A stretch of DNA of 64,000 nucleotides from Ophioceras dolichostomum (Eukaryota; Ascomycota; Sordariomycetes; Magnaporthales; Ophioceraceae). Location: assembly GCA_003049485.1 (NCBI GenBank), contig PYST01000041.1:116455-180454 (forward strand), read 5' to 3'. The stretch's first letter is position 1. Each line of letters starts with the position of its first letter. Below, one piece after another: positions 30,929 to 42,290 of the stretch. The notes under the pieces are model-generated. The model searched no databases. It had not been told where the DNA came from and was given only the letters and a program-made list of their open reading frames with translations. The position numbers and the translations under genes were made by a program.

Positions 30929-31873
30929 ATGAAACTCCTCTACCCAACCTCGCTCAAGCTCGACGTGCCGAGCCTAGAAGGGTTCGGCGTCAGCCTGCAC
31001 GCCTACGACGTCAACGCGCTCATCCCCGCTGAGCACGCCGACGCGGACGTCCTCGTGACGTGGGCCAACTCGGCCGCGAATCTCAAGGACGCCGCGCAGC
31101 GCCTCGCCAAGGTGCGGTGGATCCAATCGCTGGCCGCGGGGCCTAACGACGTGCTCGCGGCCGGCTTCGACACCTCCCGCGTGACCGTCACCACGGGCTC
31201 CGGCCTGCACGACCACACCGTGGCCGAGCACACGCTGGGCCTCCTGCTCAACGCGGCCAGGCGCTTCTACGAGATGCGCGACCACCAGCTCAAGCGCAGT
31301 TGGCCGCAGCACCTGGGCGGGGCCCAGCCCGACCGGCCCGCGGGCCGGTTCACGTCGCTGCGCGGCGCGAACGTGACGGTGTGGGGGTTCGGCAACATCG
31401 CCAAGACGCTCACGCCCTGGCTGGTGGCCATGGGCGCGACCGTGAGGGGAGTGGCGAGGTCGAGGGGGGTGCGGAACGGCATCGAGGTGTTCGGCGAGGA
31501 GTCGCTGCCGGAGCTGCTGCCCAAGACGGACGCGCTGGTGATGATCCTGCCGGGCTCCGAGGCGACGCGGCACGTGCTCAACGCGGAGCGGCTGGCGCTG
31601 CTGCCGAGGCATGCGTGGCTGGTCAACGTGGGGCGGGGCACGTCCGTGGACGAGGACGCGCTGGTGGCTGCGCTGAATAGAGGGGAGCTGGGGGGCGCGG
31701 CGCTGGACGTGTTCGAGGTCGAGCCGCTGCCGGAGGAGTCGCCGCTGTGGACGGCGCCGAACGTAGTCGTCAGCCCGCATGCTGCTGGTGGGAGGCCGCA
31801 GGGCGCCGAGGACCTGATCACATACAACCTTCGCAGGTTCCTGGCTGGGCAGCCACTGAAGAACGGGATATAA
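30929..31873 (+). CDS. D-2-hydroxyacid dehydrogenase (NAD(P)-dependent)
   Basis: An intronless 314-residue protein, the normal length for the family. The nucleotide-binding motif is G153-F-G155-N-I-A158 in VTVWGFGNIA. The catalytic triad is Arg236 (NVGRGTSVDED), Glu265 (DVFEVEPLPEESPLW) and His284 (SPHAAGG). The family interconverts 2-keto acids and D-2-hydroxy acids, such as glyoxylate/glycolate or hydroxypyruvate/glycerate. The substrate cannot be named from sequence. No signal or targeting peptide is evident, so it is probably cytosolic. The coding strand is very GC-rich in third positions, unlike the spacers around it, which supports active selection. Confidence 0.93.
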   Translation: MKLLYPTSLKLDVPSLEGFGVSLHAYDVNALIPAEHADADVLVTWANSAANLKDAAQRLAKVRWIQSLAAGPNDVLAAGFDTSRVTVTTGSGLHDHTVAEHTLGLLLNAARRFYEMRDHQLKRSWPQHLGGAQPDRPAGRFTSLRGANVTVWGFGNIAKTLTPWLVAMGATVRGVARSRGVRNGIEVFGEESLPELLPKTDALVMILPGSEATRHVLNAERLALLPRHAWLVNVGRGTSVDEDALVAALNRGELGGAALDVFEVEPLPEESPLWTAPNVVVSPHAAGGRPQGAEDLITYNLRRFLAGQPLKNGI

Positions 31874-32877
31874 ATGGCGGATTCGGAGGTGGAGAGATGG
31901 GAAGCGTGAGATGGCCGGAAAAACCTGTGTAGATACCAGCCCATGATCAACCCATCTTCGCAAGGGCTAGAATTCCATATGACTTGCCCCTCCTGCGCGG
32001 CTTCTCTCTCTCGACGATGCCAGGCACTTTATTCGGCTGCCGCGGAATGCGTTACATGGAGAGTTCAGCATCCGGCCACGGTAGTTGTCAAGACTGGCCT
32101 TTGGGTGACGTAGAGGCGACTCTGGGGACTTTTGATGTGTGAGATGACGCGCTGTCACCGGGCTCGGGCGCCTGAAGCCCGCAAAACCCGAAGGTCTGGG
32201 TCGGATGAACAGGGGGCAGTCGGGTGCCTCCGCAGCCCTTCCGTCGTAAACTCCAAACTCAGCAGCAGCATGGGCTGCATAGTCCGCCTTTCTCTTCTAG
32301 AATGGCCGAGAGACTGACATGAAGCCATCAACTGTTTTACCTGCAATAAAAGATCAATTGAGCGCCGCACGTCCTGGGGGCTGAAAACTAACGGCGACAA
32401 TTAGAACCCAGAGGTGGCCGTTTTGGTGACATCAGTGCGCGGGGGTTCCACTGTAGTACCCCTGAATTAGCTTACCATTTTTTTCTCGGCTGATCCCATC
32501 GTTGCGTTGCGGTTTGACCTCACCTGATTATCTCGGGGTCGAACGTGCACCGAACCAAAACCTTGCGCAACTGCCTGCCTACTACACGCCTCACGAGATA
32601 CGGATTACCGTGTCTTCGTCCACGTCTCCATTATGTTCGACCGTGCTTCTCGTTTCTTGTAACCAAATTCTTTGTCTGCTCCGGCCCGAACCGAACTGCG
32701 TGCGGCGCCATAAAAGCTCGATAACCACCAAGCTACACCTAGCGAGTGCAGCCAGCTCGCCCGAGAGAGAAGACGTTACTCGCGAGACACAGAACGTTGC
32801 GTCGCAAGCCAGCCGACTCTTCGAATCCGTTCCAGAAGCCTCCCGCCCTCGACCTCATTCCCCCTTGCGACGTAGTC
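31874..32877. other. spacer upstream of the ERV2-like gene
   Basis: No gene, repeat or RNA recognised. The last 200 bases are pyrimidine- and C-rich, as in a fungal leader. Confidence 0.35.
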
Positions 32878-33887
32878 ATGGCCCGACGACAGCACCTGAC
32901 CTTGACGGTCCTCCTCTCGATCGTCGCCTTCTTTACCCTCACGTACATGTTGTCAGACAACGGCCGGACCGACCGACGGCCAAGCTGGCCACCGGCATCT
33001 TCGCGACCAAAGACAGGAAATAGCCTAGCTGGCGAGTCCCTAGATACGGGAGGTTTCGATATGGGCCTGTCGGAGAAGGTCTTAACTGGGGGAACCATTG
33101 CGCCCAAGCTTGAGAATGCGACCGCAAAGTATGCACCGTAGCCTACCTGTCCCAGATCGTTTACGCCTCGTCTCTGCCTCCCGGCGTCGTCTTTCCCCTT
33201 GTTACCCCGACGTGCCTCCTCTCCTCACGCGAAAACCACAAGCTAACCCTTTCTCCCTCCCTCCCTCCACTACAGGGCGGAACTCGGCCGCGCGACCTGG
33301 AAGTTCCTCCACACGATGATGGCGCGGTTCCCCGACAAGCCGACCGAGGACGACAGCCTCGCGCTCAAGTCGTTCATCCACCTGTTCGCCCGGCTCTACC
33401 CGTGCGGGCAGTGCGCGGAGCACTTCCAGAAGATGCTGAAGCAGTTCCCTCCCCAGGTGTCGTCGCGCACCGCCGCGGCCGGCTGGGCGTGCTTCGTGCA
33501 CAACGAGGTCAACACCCGCCTGCACAAGCCGCAGTTCGACTGCTCTAAGATCGGCGATTTCTACGACTGCGGCTGCGGTGACGACGACAAGAAGAAGGGG
33601 CAGAAGACCGAAGAAGGGTCTGGCGCTGGCGGTGCGGCTGCTGGTGCTGGTGCTGGTGCTGAATCGGGGTCGGCGGCGGAGGGGAAAGAGAAGGTCAAGG
33701 GGAGTGATGATGATAAGAAGGATAGCAAGGCTGGACAACATGAGAAGAGGATGGAGGGACCAAGTATCACTGTCGTGAAGGAGGGGTAAGTTCTACTGGC
33801 TCTTGTTCTGGCAACATGCTCGATTTAGAGGCCGAGGGCAGCAGTACTAATACAACCTCTCGTTCTAGGCTTACACGAGGCGGATGA
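32878..33887 (+). CDS. ERV2: ERV2-like FAD-dependent sulfhydryl oxidase of the ER
   Basis: Three exons: 32878-33128, 33276-33785 and 33869-33887. Introns are 147 nt (GTATGC...TACAG) and 83 nt (GTAAGT, TACTAATAC branch, CTAG); all phases agree and give 259 residues. A single membrane anchor lies at residues 7-25 (LTLTVLLSIVAFFTLTYML). The Erv/ALR domain follows: LGRATWKFLHTMMARFP, the redox pair C127-GQ-C130 (YPCGQCAEHFQ), and CFVHNEVNTRLHKPQFDC. The pair C182-G-C184 (YDCGCGD) matches the shuttle disulfide near the C terminus of yeast Erv2. Erv2 passes electrons from PDI thiols to oxygen in the ER lumen. A Lys/Asp/Gly-rich tail of about 70 residues is unusual and probably disordered. Confidence 0.92.
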
Positions 33888-35171
33888 TTCTGCCCTTTCG
33901 CTTCCTTATCTCCTTCGTTTGGATATGGAATATTTTTTTTGTTACTTCTTTTGTAATAGGCCGGCACTCTCACCCTACCTCGGTAGGTAGGTACTCAACA
34001 GCAGCATCTTATTCATTCGGGACAACATGGGTGGCGTTTGGGGAGCGCGGCGCATTATATATTCGTGTCCGCTGCAGCTTTCGATCCCGTCCTGAGACGG
34101 ATGCTGGACGGGGCTCGCCCTGTATACAATCTGTAGAGTACATTGGTTTCTGTCATCCTGGCATTCGTCCGTGTGTGCCCAACTGCATTTGCTTTTGCTG
34201 GCTGACTTGCAGCGGCGAGGGGTGTTGCGAGGACGCGAAGAACGTGCTCACAAATGGTACCTGCAGGTACCTCGTCGCCGTCGTCATACCATCATCCCAT
34301 CCAGGTAGTGAATCACTCCTTCCTCCCGCCCGCTCCTGCCCCTACCCAACCACGGGTCTGTGAATGAATGAATGGTAGGTGCCTTTATAAACCCAAACCG
34401 ACAAGTCCCCTTCCAAATCAACACTCACGGTACAAGTGCCGAGCAGGAGCCACATAGTTGAGTGGTAAACCTGGCCGATTCGGATAAAACACTAGCTGTA
34501 CGCGGCGCTACTGGCCGGTTCGACTACCGCCTTGAGCGTTGTGAGTCTTGATTTTTTGGCTCTTTTTTTTTCCTTTTCATTTGCAAATTTCCTTCTTGCA
34601 TCGGGTCCCCATTTTTCAGTTTTACTCGCGTGTGGCACGCACGCAGGCAGTTGCGGTCCACGGGAGGATGTATCTGTGTGCTTGTGAGGGCGTCTGTCGT
34701 CAAAGGGCAAGGCAGTAGATGAAGTATTTCCTTTTTTTCTTTGACTGGCCCGCCCACTTCATTGGAGGTTGCAGGATAGCTTCTACAGAACGCCTAAGAT
34801 AAAACTTCTCATCACGGGCTCTTTCGGCGAACAATCCCGTTCAACTCATGAGACTACAGGTACCGTCTCGTTGGATTCTCTGTGACTTTCATCTGTTTCA
34901 CTGAATGCGTATCACGTGATTCAGCTCGTGTGGCTGACCAACCCGCATTCTGCCGGGCGGTCAGACCAGCCAACGCGTCTAAGCTGCCTGAGCGGTGATG
35001 ATGATGGAGCTTGAGAGCTCCAACCTCACCTTCGCTGCGCCAACTTGACCCAACTCTCTCGCCTACTCCGACACCGTTCCTCGCATCTGCCGCTTCCAAC
35101 GCCCGTTTACGCCGCGAACAGATATCGACCTGATTGACAATTCTTGCGCATCCACCACATCACCCATCATA
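33888..35171. other. spacer between ERV2 and PRE3
   Basis: Nothing coding recognised. A stretch at 34455-34520 resembles tRNA promoter boxes but does not fold as a tRNA. T-rich runs lie at 34562-34572 and 34731-34738. Confidence 0.4.
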
Positions 35172-36567
35172 ATGGAGTTCGGAACCTCAGGGATGCTGAA
35201 TGAAGGTAGGTTCATCGGCGCTCCACTGCAACGTCGGCTGGAGGTGCTCCCCACGGCGGCAGTCGAACCCAGCCGGACGCTTCAATGTTTGCCCTTTTTG
35301 CTAGTAGCTGATGATAAGAGGAATGCAGATGGCATCCATCTTGATATGGATCGCCTAAAGAAGGGAGAGGTCAAGTAAGTTTGTTTCCATGCGACAGATC
35401 GGTCCCTTGACGTACGGCAACCAACTAACAAACATGCGAACCACCACTACAGCCTCGGAACCTCGATGTGAGGGCGCTTCCTTCTCCTCTCTCCTCGCCT
35501 ACTGTCTATAGCGACGAGCTCTTCGGCCGATCCGATCTGCATCTAACAAGTCGAATGTGAACAGCATGGCGGTTTCGTTCAAGGATGGAGTCATTCTCGG
35601 TACGTCACTCCCCCAAATCTCTATTCGCAATCGCTGCTGCGCATCGCAAGCACGAAATTGTCAACCTCTTCCTCCTTCCCAACGGACAGAACAGCTAGTT
35701 GACTATTACATGGCAAACCCTTTGAACCGAAAATACAGGAGCCGACTCACGTACCACGACCGGCGCCTACATCGCGAACCGAGTAACGGACAAGCTCACC
35801 AGGGTCCACGATACCATCTGGTGCTGCCGGTCCGGCTCGGCCGCCGACACGCAAGCCGTCGCCGACATCGTCCAGTACCAGCTCAACCTGTTCCACATGC
35901 AGAACGGCAAGCCTCCCTCGACGCAGACCGCTGCCGCCATCTTCCAGGAGATCTGCTATGCGAACAAGGATCGGTTGTCGTGAGTGCTGCTTTCTCTCAT
36001 TTTTGGTTGCCTCCTACCTGTCTCATGCTTGGTTGGGCTGTCCCGCTCGAACTTTGGGGACTGTTATGGGGGACTTCTGATGGGGATGGATATAGGACGG
36101 AAGGAGAGAGGAAGATGAGGAGGAAGTCTAGGAGAGAATGGAAGGGACTCTGCTCTTGGTGGATGGATGAATGGATATATGGATATACGATGCACGCACA
36201 GCACACACAAGGCCACATCTGCTGACACCCTCCAAACCCCTCCTACAGCGCCGGCCTCATCATCGCCGGCTGGGACGAGCGGCACGGCGGACAAGTTTAC
36301 TCGATCCCCCTCGGCGGCTCGCTGCACAAGCAAGCCTACGCGATCGGCGGGTCCGGCTCCACGTACATCTACGGATACTGCGACGCGAACTGGCGTGAGG
36401 GAATGGAGGAGGCCGACGCGGTCGCGTTCGTCAAGGGCGCGCTGCGCGAGGCCATCAAGTGGGACGGCAGTTCCGGAGGCGTCATCCGCATGGTGGTGCT
36501 GACGGGGAAGGGCGCTGATAGGCACTTGTATCTCCCGGATGAGGATTACAAGGTTAAGCACCAATAG
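35172..36567 (+). CDS. PRE3: 20S proteasome beta-1 subunit (PRE3)
   Basis: Six exons: 35172-35205, 35308-35374, 35453-35467, 35565-35599, 35739-35979 and 36249-36567. All junctions have GT-AG sites and matching phases and give 236 residues. Exon 3 is only 15 nt. A 36-residue propeptide (MEFGTSGMLNE...LKKGEVNLG) is followed by the catalytic Thr37 (TSIMAVSFKDG), exposed by cleavage after Gly36. Further marks are GADSRTTTGAYIANRVTDKL, CRSGSAADTQAVADIVQY, GWDERHGGQVYSIPLGG and the end HLYLPDEDYKVKHQ. Beta-1 provides the caspase-like activity of the 20S core in nucleus and cytosol. The sequence is close to other filamentous fungal Pre3 proteins as I know the family. Confidence 0.96.
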
Positions 36568-39500
36568 ATGGAGGAGGGGGAGGTGATGGCGTTGCTTCGG
36601 GGAGGAGGGATGAATGGAGGGTGGGAGGGAAGGTTTAGACGCGGGAGCAGATGTGGGTGTCCGGTCGGCCTCGACCGGATGGAGGTGGCCAGGTGGCAGA
36701 GGAGCCGTCCGTACCATCGAGATCTGGAGCGACGAGTCGGGTGACGACTTGGCCGCCTGTCCCAGCTTGGGAGTCGGGGATTTCCTGTGGTCGGTGCCGG
36801 CGACTTCTTTGTAGCTGCGGCTTCCTCGCCCGTGTACCAACACAACACAGCAAAACATTTTTCAGCCCGAGATGTCTATCTTCGTGCGGGGACCCCAACC
36901 TACATCAGGTACCTATGGAGCCGCTGTAGACCCAATCTATAGGGGATGGTAGATAAGTTACCTAGACGATCAAGCTCTTTCTTTCCTCTTTTTGCTTACC
37001 CACCTTATGTTTCGTTTTCTCTATACGTGATTCAAAGAAGATCAGGAGATGACCGGTGCTCAAGTCTAGCTTCACTGGCTAAACCTGCCTAACGCAGCAA
37101 GCACAACGTCGTGGGCTTTATCTCCTCCGGGTGGCTGCTGGCAGTACCGTCTCGTATTGGCTACACCGGACCCTTACAGCAGCACAGCTAAACAACTAAC
37201 GTACGTAGTCCCCCGAACGGCAAAACAACGAGCCACTAAATCTGAAATGTGACTGTAGGCACGCGGGCGGGAAGGAGGCGGTGAGCCGCATTGGTGCTAG
37301 TTGAGAACTAGGTAGTTTTGCTAGTCTCAATTGGCACCGGCATCGGCGGGATGGAGGGTTGGTTGTTCGTCGACCCTATCCCGGCTCGAAGTACTATAAC
37401 TGGGTATCTGCGTATTTTCGATCCAAAATCCAGTCCACCGTACAAACTACATACCACCAGACGCATCAGACATCAGACCGACTTATCTCCCTCCTGAGAG
37501 GAACAAGTGTGTCTAGGTGTATTGATGAACGAACCGACCAACCGAACTGGCCACGTTCCAAACATATCTCCTTAAAGAACCAAACCAACATCGTCCGTCC
37601 ATTGAGATCCGTCAGTGTGGTGCGGTATGAGATCCGTCAGTGTGGTGCGGTATGGGAGCCATCAGCAATGTCGGTGAAACATGCAGCTACAGTCCCGAAT
37701 CCGTCTGTCGCTACCTAGGAACCTACCTGAACCATGCCCTGGGTGGACGTGGACATTCCTGGTCGTGGGGACAGGTCAGATAGGCAGGGCAGCACGCAAG
37801 GACGCTGGAATGATTTGCTGGTTGTTGGGTTGGGGTCGGTGGGAGTGTTGGCCATGTATGCAGATAGCCCCCGTTGTCAACTACACGTACATACCTACCT
37901 AGGTACCTAGGAGACAGTTGGACGTTATAGGTGATCTAACTGAGGCGAGTGCGTTGCGTGGGTGGGTGAGGATCGGTGACAGTTCGTGGAAGCGCAAGGC
38001 CATGTGCCCGCGATACCCTTCCAGATTGGCTGTCGCCCGGCACTGGACCACGAAAGGGGGCGGGCATCTCGGTGGATGCGGCGTGGGGATGTGGGGTGCA
38101 CATCCGTACGTCCCAACATTTCCTCTCAGCTTGACTTTCCTTGCCGCGATGGTGAGCGGCGTGGGATTTTTGATTTTTCTTCTCCTCACAAGTTCCTTTC
38201 GTTCAGCTTTCAAATAGGGGAGAAGGGTAGGTAGGCGTGGGATGGTTTCCGGAATGTGACTGGATTGTCGACGGAAGGTAGGGAGGCTCTGTGCCGCTGG
38301 TGTCTTTTCTCGTCAATCTGGCACCCGTCCGTCAATCCTTGTTGCACACATCACACATCACATCAACGATAATGATGGATGGATGGATGGGCGGGCAGGC
38401 GGGAGGCGGTCTGGTCTATTCTGTTTCTGGGTTACGGTCACGCAATCGGTTTTTTCATGTCGGTTCCAGTCATCCATCCATCCATCCCGAAAAGAAAGTG
38501 CCGCTGCGAGCAGACATACATGTTCACACACACCAGCGGCCTGTGTCTTCTGCCTGGCTCCCTCCTAGCTCTTCAGCTCCTCAGCTTGCCTGCTGAGCCA
38601 CGCGCCGGCGTGCTGGGTCTGGAGTCTTTTTTGCCGCCGTGTGGTGTGGGTTCTCAGAGCGATTCGCTAGTTGTGATGGTCATGTTTGAAGGTGCCCGTC
38701 CTACTGGTTCGGTTCGGCCAGCGCATTCGTTGGCAGCTACCGAGAAAACTTTCTCTGGGATCCTTGAATGAGACTCGGCCACGTGCAGCATGCCTCTCCT
38801 ACTGTTCGGTAAGCCAGGGAGCGGGAGGTCGAGGGATGATATGCCATGTTTAGAAGGCCATGCTCATCATTATCAGCAAAGTTTGGTCAGAATGCCGAAG
38901 GCAGGAGTCAGCCAGCCTGATCTCCGTAGGAGTCCGATGCCATTATTTATTACTCTCGCTCGTCGAAACAAGATGCCTCGTGGGCAGATGCATGCATTTC
39001 CTGGGTGCCCGGCATGCCTGGTAAGAAGTCTCCGTCCGTCTACAGATCCATTCTATCAGTACCTGGTTGTGGGTGGCGGCAGTAATCGGTACTTCAAGTG
39101 GCAAGTGGTACCAAGACTGTCAAGATTCCCGTCAGGGGCCCCAAGTCGACCACGAGGCATGACTGGACGACTGAATGGAATTCCCGCTCATCAGTGGGAT
39201 GCATTGTTACGGACGCCCGAGCATAGTCGCCCGGTTGATGGTGGACATCTGGATATGGCACTTGTTATAACAGGGGCGGTCGATCGCATTTCGAACACCT
39301 CGCTGATCATTGCCCCAAATCCGTTTCCCATCCTGTCCTTGGAGTGAGCCTGTTTTGCCTCGTGTCTCTTATCTTTTGATCACCTGTCGGGTTCCAGGGA
39401 ATTCCCCCTCCAGCTCGCAATGCATCGTTTTTGATCCGAGATTCCGTATCCCGTAGTCCAGCTTTCTATTCCTACATCGGCAACTAGGGAGTATCGTAGT

Positions 39501-42290
39501 CTGTTTCGCTGAAGCTTCTCTGGCACCGCTTACCTATTGAAGCTGTAAATATCATCGTGCTAGAAGGGTTCAAGTTTGAGGCCGCCATAGGGTAGGTGAT
39601 AAGGAAAGAGTTATACTGAAGACCCATCAGCCTGTGCCGCTATGAACTCATCCTTTCGCTCCAATCGTTGTAGTTCCCCACCTCTCCCTCCTCGGACCAC
39701 CTCTCCCACTCGCTGGCCTGGGCCCCTGAGACCACCCCATGGTTCCTGTGCTCCTGTAGTTGGATATTTTTACTCGGCACTGTCCCCCCTCCTTCTGCAC
39801 AGAGAGGACCTCTTAGTCCCCCTATTCTGTATTTCTAAACTTATCTCTCCGTCACTTGCAGTTGACACACTTGAGAGTCGACGACACGCGGCTGACTGGG
39901 CTTAAGGACGACGGATGTTGGTGATATCGTCTGGGCGTGCAGCTTCCGGTGCTCTGAAGCGGGTAGCCGTGGAGGGGGCGAGACGAGCTCTCCATTCCTA
40001 GCCTTCCTCATCGAGGCCTTATCGTGAAGTGCAGTTTCGTTCTGTTCCGTCCTTTGGCCCTGGCTGAATCCCGCGACCATCGCATACGCCTTCCGTCCGG
40101 CCGTCACCGATTTCAATCCGATTTCTTTGGTGTGTTGTCGTCTTTCTTATTAGTGGTTGTAGTGGTGTGCTGGTGGTGTCCCGGCTCCCTCGACATTGGA
40201 TCCTTATCTCTCCGTACCCCTCCATCAGCACTGCGTTATGTCATAATCGCCCCTGTCCGCTGCACCGTCTGTCTCGCCTTGCTGCATGCTGGAATCCCCA
40301 GTCGTTTGTTGCAGAGGGCTCTCCCTTTTTATTTTTATTTTTTCCTCTTTCTGTTTCCCTATTTTCTACTCTCTCACTCTCCCGAACGAGTCGGTCTGAG
40401 GAGTTTGTCGTTTTTCATTTTTGTCTGTTTTGCCTGTATTTTCTGCTTGGATTTGCTATCCGTCCCGTGTCGTTGTAAATTTTGGTTTTCGTTTCAATTT
40501 CCTCGTCGTCATCTCCCAGGGTCTCCCGACTGCCCACCGCCCGCCGCCCACCGCTTGGCCGCCGACGAGACGAGACCAGTTCGCAGGGCTGGAACTGAAG
40601 CCATCATTGATCCGTGGAGCAGCGCAGCTTCTGGCCAGCTTCACTCGCTCCCGGGCTTCTTTCTGATTTTATTTCCTCATTCATATCTGTCTATGACCGA
40701 GCCGACCTGGGAAACGCCATTGTTCGACCCCACGAGTCAGAGCTTCAACACTGTCGTCATTTGCTGACGCGACCCGACCCCTCCGAATCGCCTCTTTCGC
40801 CTTCGCCGCTGCTCGTCTCTATGCCCTCCTCGGTAATACAATAACACAGAACAGAAAGACGAAACAGACCGGCGACGTACAGCATATTGGTCCACCTCCA
40901 CCAAGACCATACAATCCAGCCAGCACCGCACCAACCGGGCTACCGCTCATTCCTCCAACGCCACCGAAGCTATATCTTCCTCTAGTCCTACGGCCTACTC
41001 CCCTATTGGTGGTGGTTGTAAATCGCAGGGATTCATCAGGATATCTGGAGCTTCCAGGCGATAACTGAGTTCCATGCCCAGGCCGGAAACCGCAATCACC
41101 CAATCCTCACTGGTAAGTCATAAACAAACTGAAGCCGTTGCTGCTACTCTGTCTGCCTCGTCCATCCTCTTGTCCTGCATGTTGGGATGGGACGGTCTGC
41201 ACTTCTCTTTGCCCTCCTTTTGGCGCCCTGCCCCTGATGATTGCATCTGCAAAGCATCGATGATGGCACGCCACCAACGCTACACCACAACCGTGGAATG
41301 ATCCCTCCCGTCTTCTCCAACTCCCCACCCCAACAAGCTCAGGCCAGAGACCTAGCAACCCCTCCAGTGCATCCTCCGGTAGACCCTTCCTTTCCCCGCT
41401 GCCAGGCGGTCGAGACAGCGAGGAACCAGAGAAGCAAGCACTCTACGCAATCTGGATGGCGTTCTCATCGGTTCTTCGTGCGCTCGAGTCGCCAAAAGTG
41501 CATGCAGCCGGTATCTGTGGCCTGATTGGTCTCGGCCTGCCTGCGACTGGTGCCTACCTGTCCTGCCTGTCCTGCCTGCCTTGGGTGCTTGTTCACGGAT
41601 GGTCACTGGTGCCTGCAGTACGCGCCTGGCACGTCACTTCACTGGACTTTCTTTCCAGATTCTGCTGCTTATAGACTCGTTCTCACAGCGGCTGTGACGC
41701 ACTTCCGAGACTGCTGGTGGCTCTAGTTGAGTCGCACAGATTACCTCATCCCACGAATCGCGACAAGCCGTCCCGCCCTGGTGTCTCTCTCATAGTGAAA
41801 TTGTATAACCACGTCCAGCGAGCCCACCCGCTTATCATCATCTCTTGTTTTTCCCAACATTTGTTTCGGTAGCTTCCCTCAATTACGGGGCTGGGCCGCT
41901 AGGCTTCGTTACTTCTTTTGTTTTTGTCGTTATTTTTTTTTCTTGCCTCTCCTTTTTGCTGCAGTCAGATTTTTTTTGTTTTATCCGTTGACGGTTGTGG
42001 CGTTCGGTGGTGGCCGTGCCTAACCAGCTCCCGCTCGCTTGCTTGCGCCAGCCAGCGCTGCCCCTTGCATCATTTTCTTTGCTCCGGCCTTTTATCGTGA
42101 TGGACTCTCGTCCCTCCCGATAAGACGGTAGATTGCCACCCACCTCGCCTTCTTGCATCAGCATCAGGCTCTCTAACATTCATTCCCCGATCGTCTCAGT
42201 CCTTTCCGACCGCGCTCCGATAACATCACCTCGATCCTCCGATTTCGAGTCAGATCAGGCTGATCGACCGAACAACCGAAGTCGTCCAAA
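36568..42290. other. 5.7-kb spacer, includes the presumed long leader of the cyclin gene
   Basis: The region 40.1-42.3 kb is strongly pyrimidine-rich, with T runs near 40327-40360 and 41930-41980, as in a promoter or long transcript leader. A short frame ATG...TAA of 7 codons at 42099 would be a uORF if transcribed. Microsatellites of GGAT/ATCC lie near 38374-38392 and 38471-38488. The open frames here, up to 247 codons, are low-complexity or unrecognised. Confidence 0.4.
37604..37653. repeat. 25-bp perfect tandem duplication
   Basis: GAGATCCGTCAGTGTGGTGC followed by GGTAT occurs twice head to tail without a mismatch. Confidence 0.9.

Noticed and set aside
34455..34525. tRNA-like promoter boxes (TAGTTGAGTGG and GGTTCGAC)
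   Set aside because: The T-arm loop and stem are wrong in length, and the segment before the A box does not pair with the segment after the B box, so no cloverleaf forms.
38790..39347. 185-codon plus-strand frame with an ATG
   Set aside because: No family signature, no splice or promoter context, and mixed composition; kept out for lack of support.
40024..40767. 247-codon plus-strand frame rich in Phe, Leu and Ser
   Set aside because: It is a by-product of the pyrimidine-rich tract upstream of the cyclin gene.
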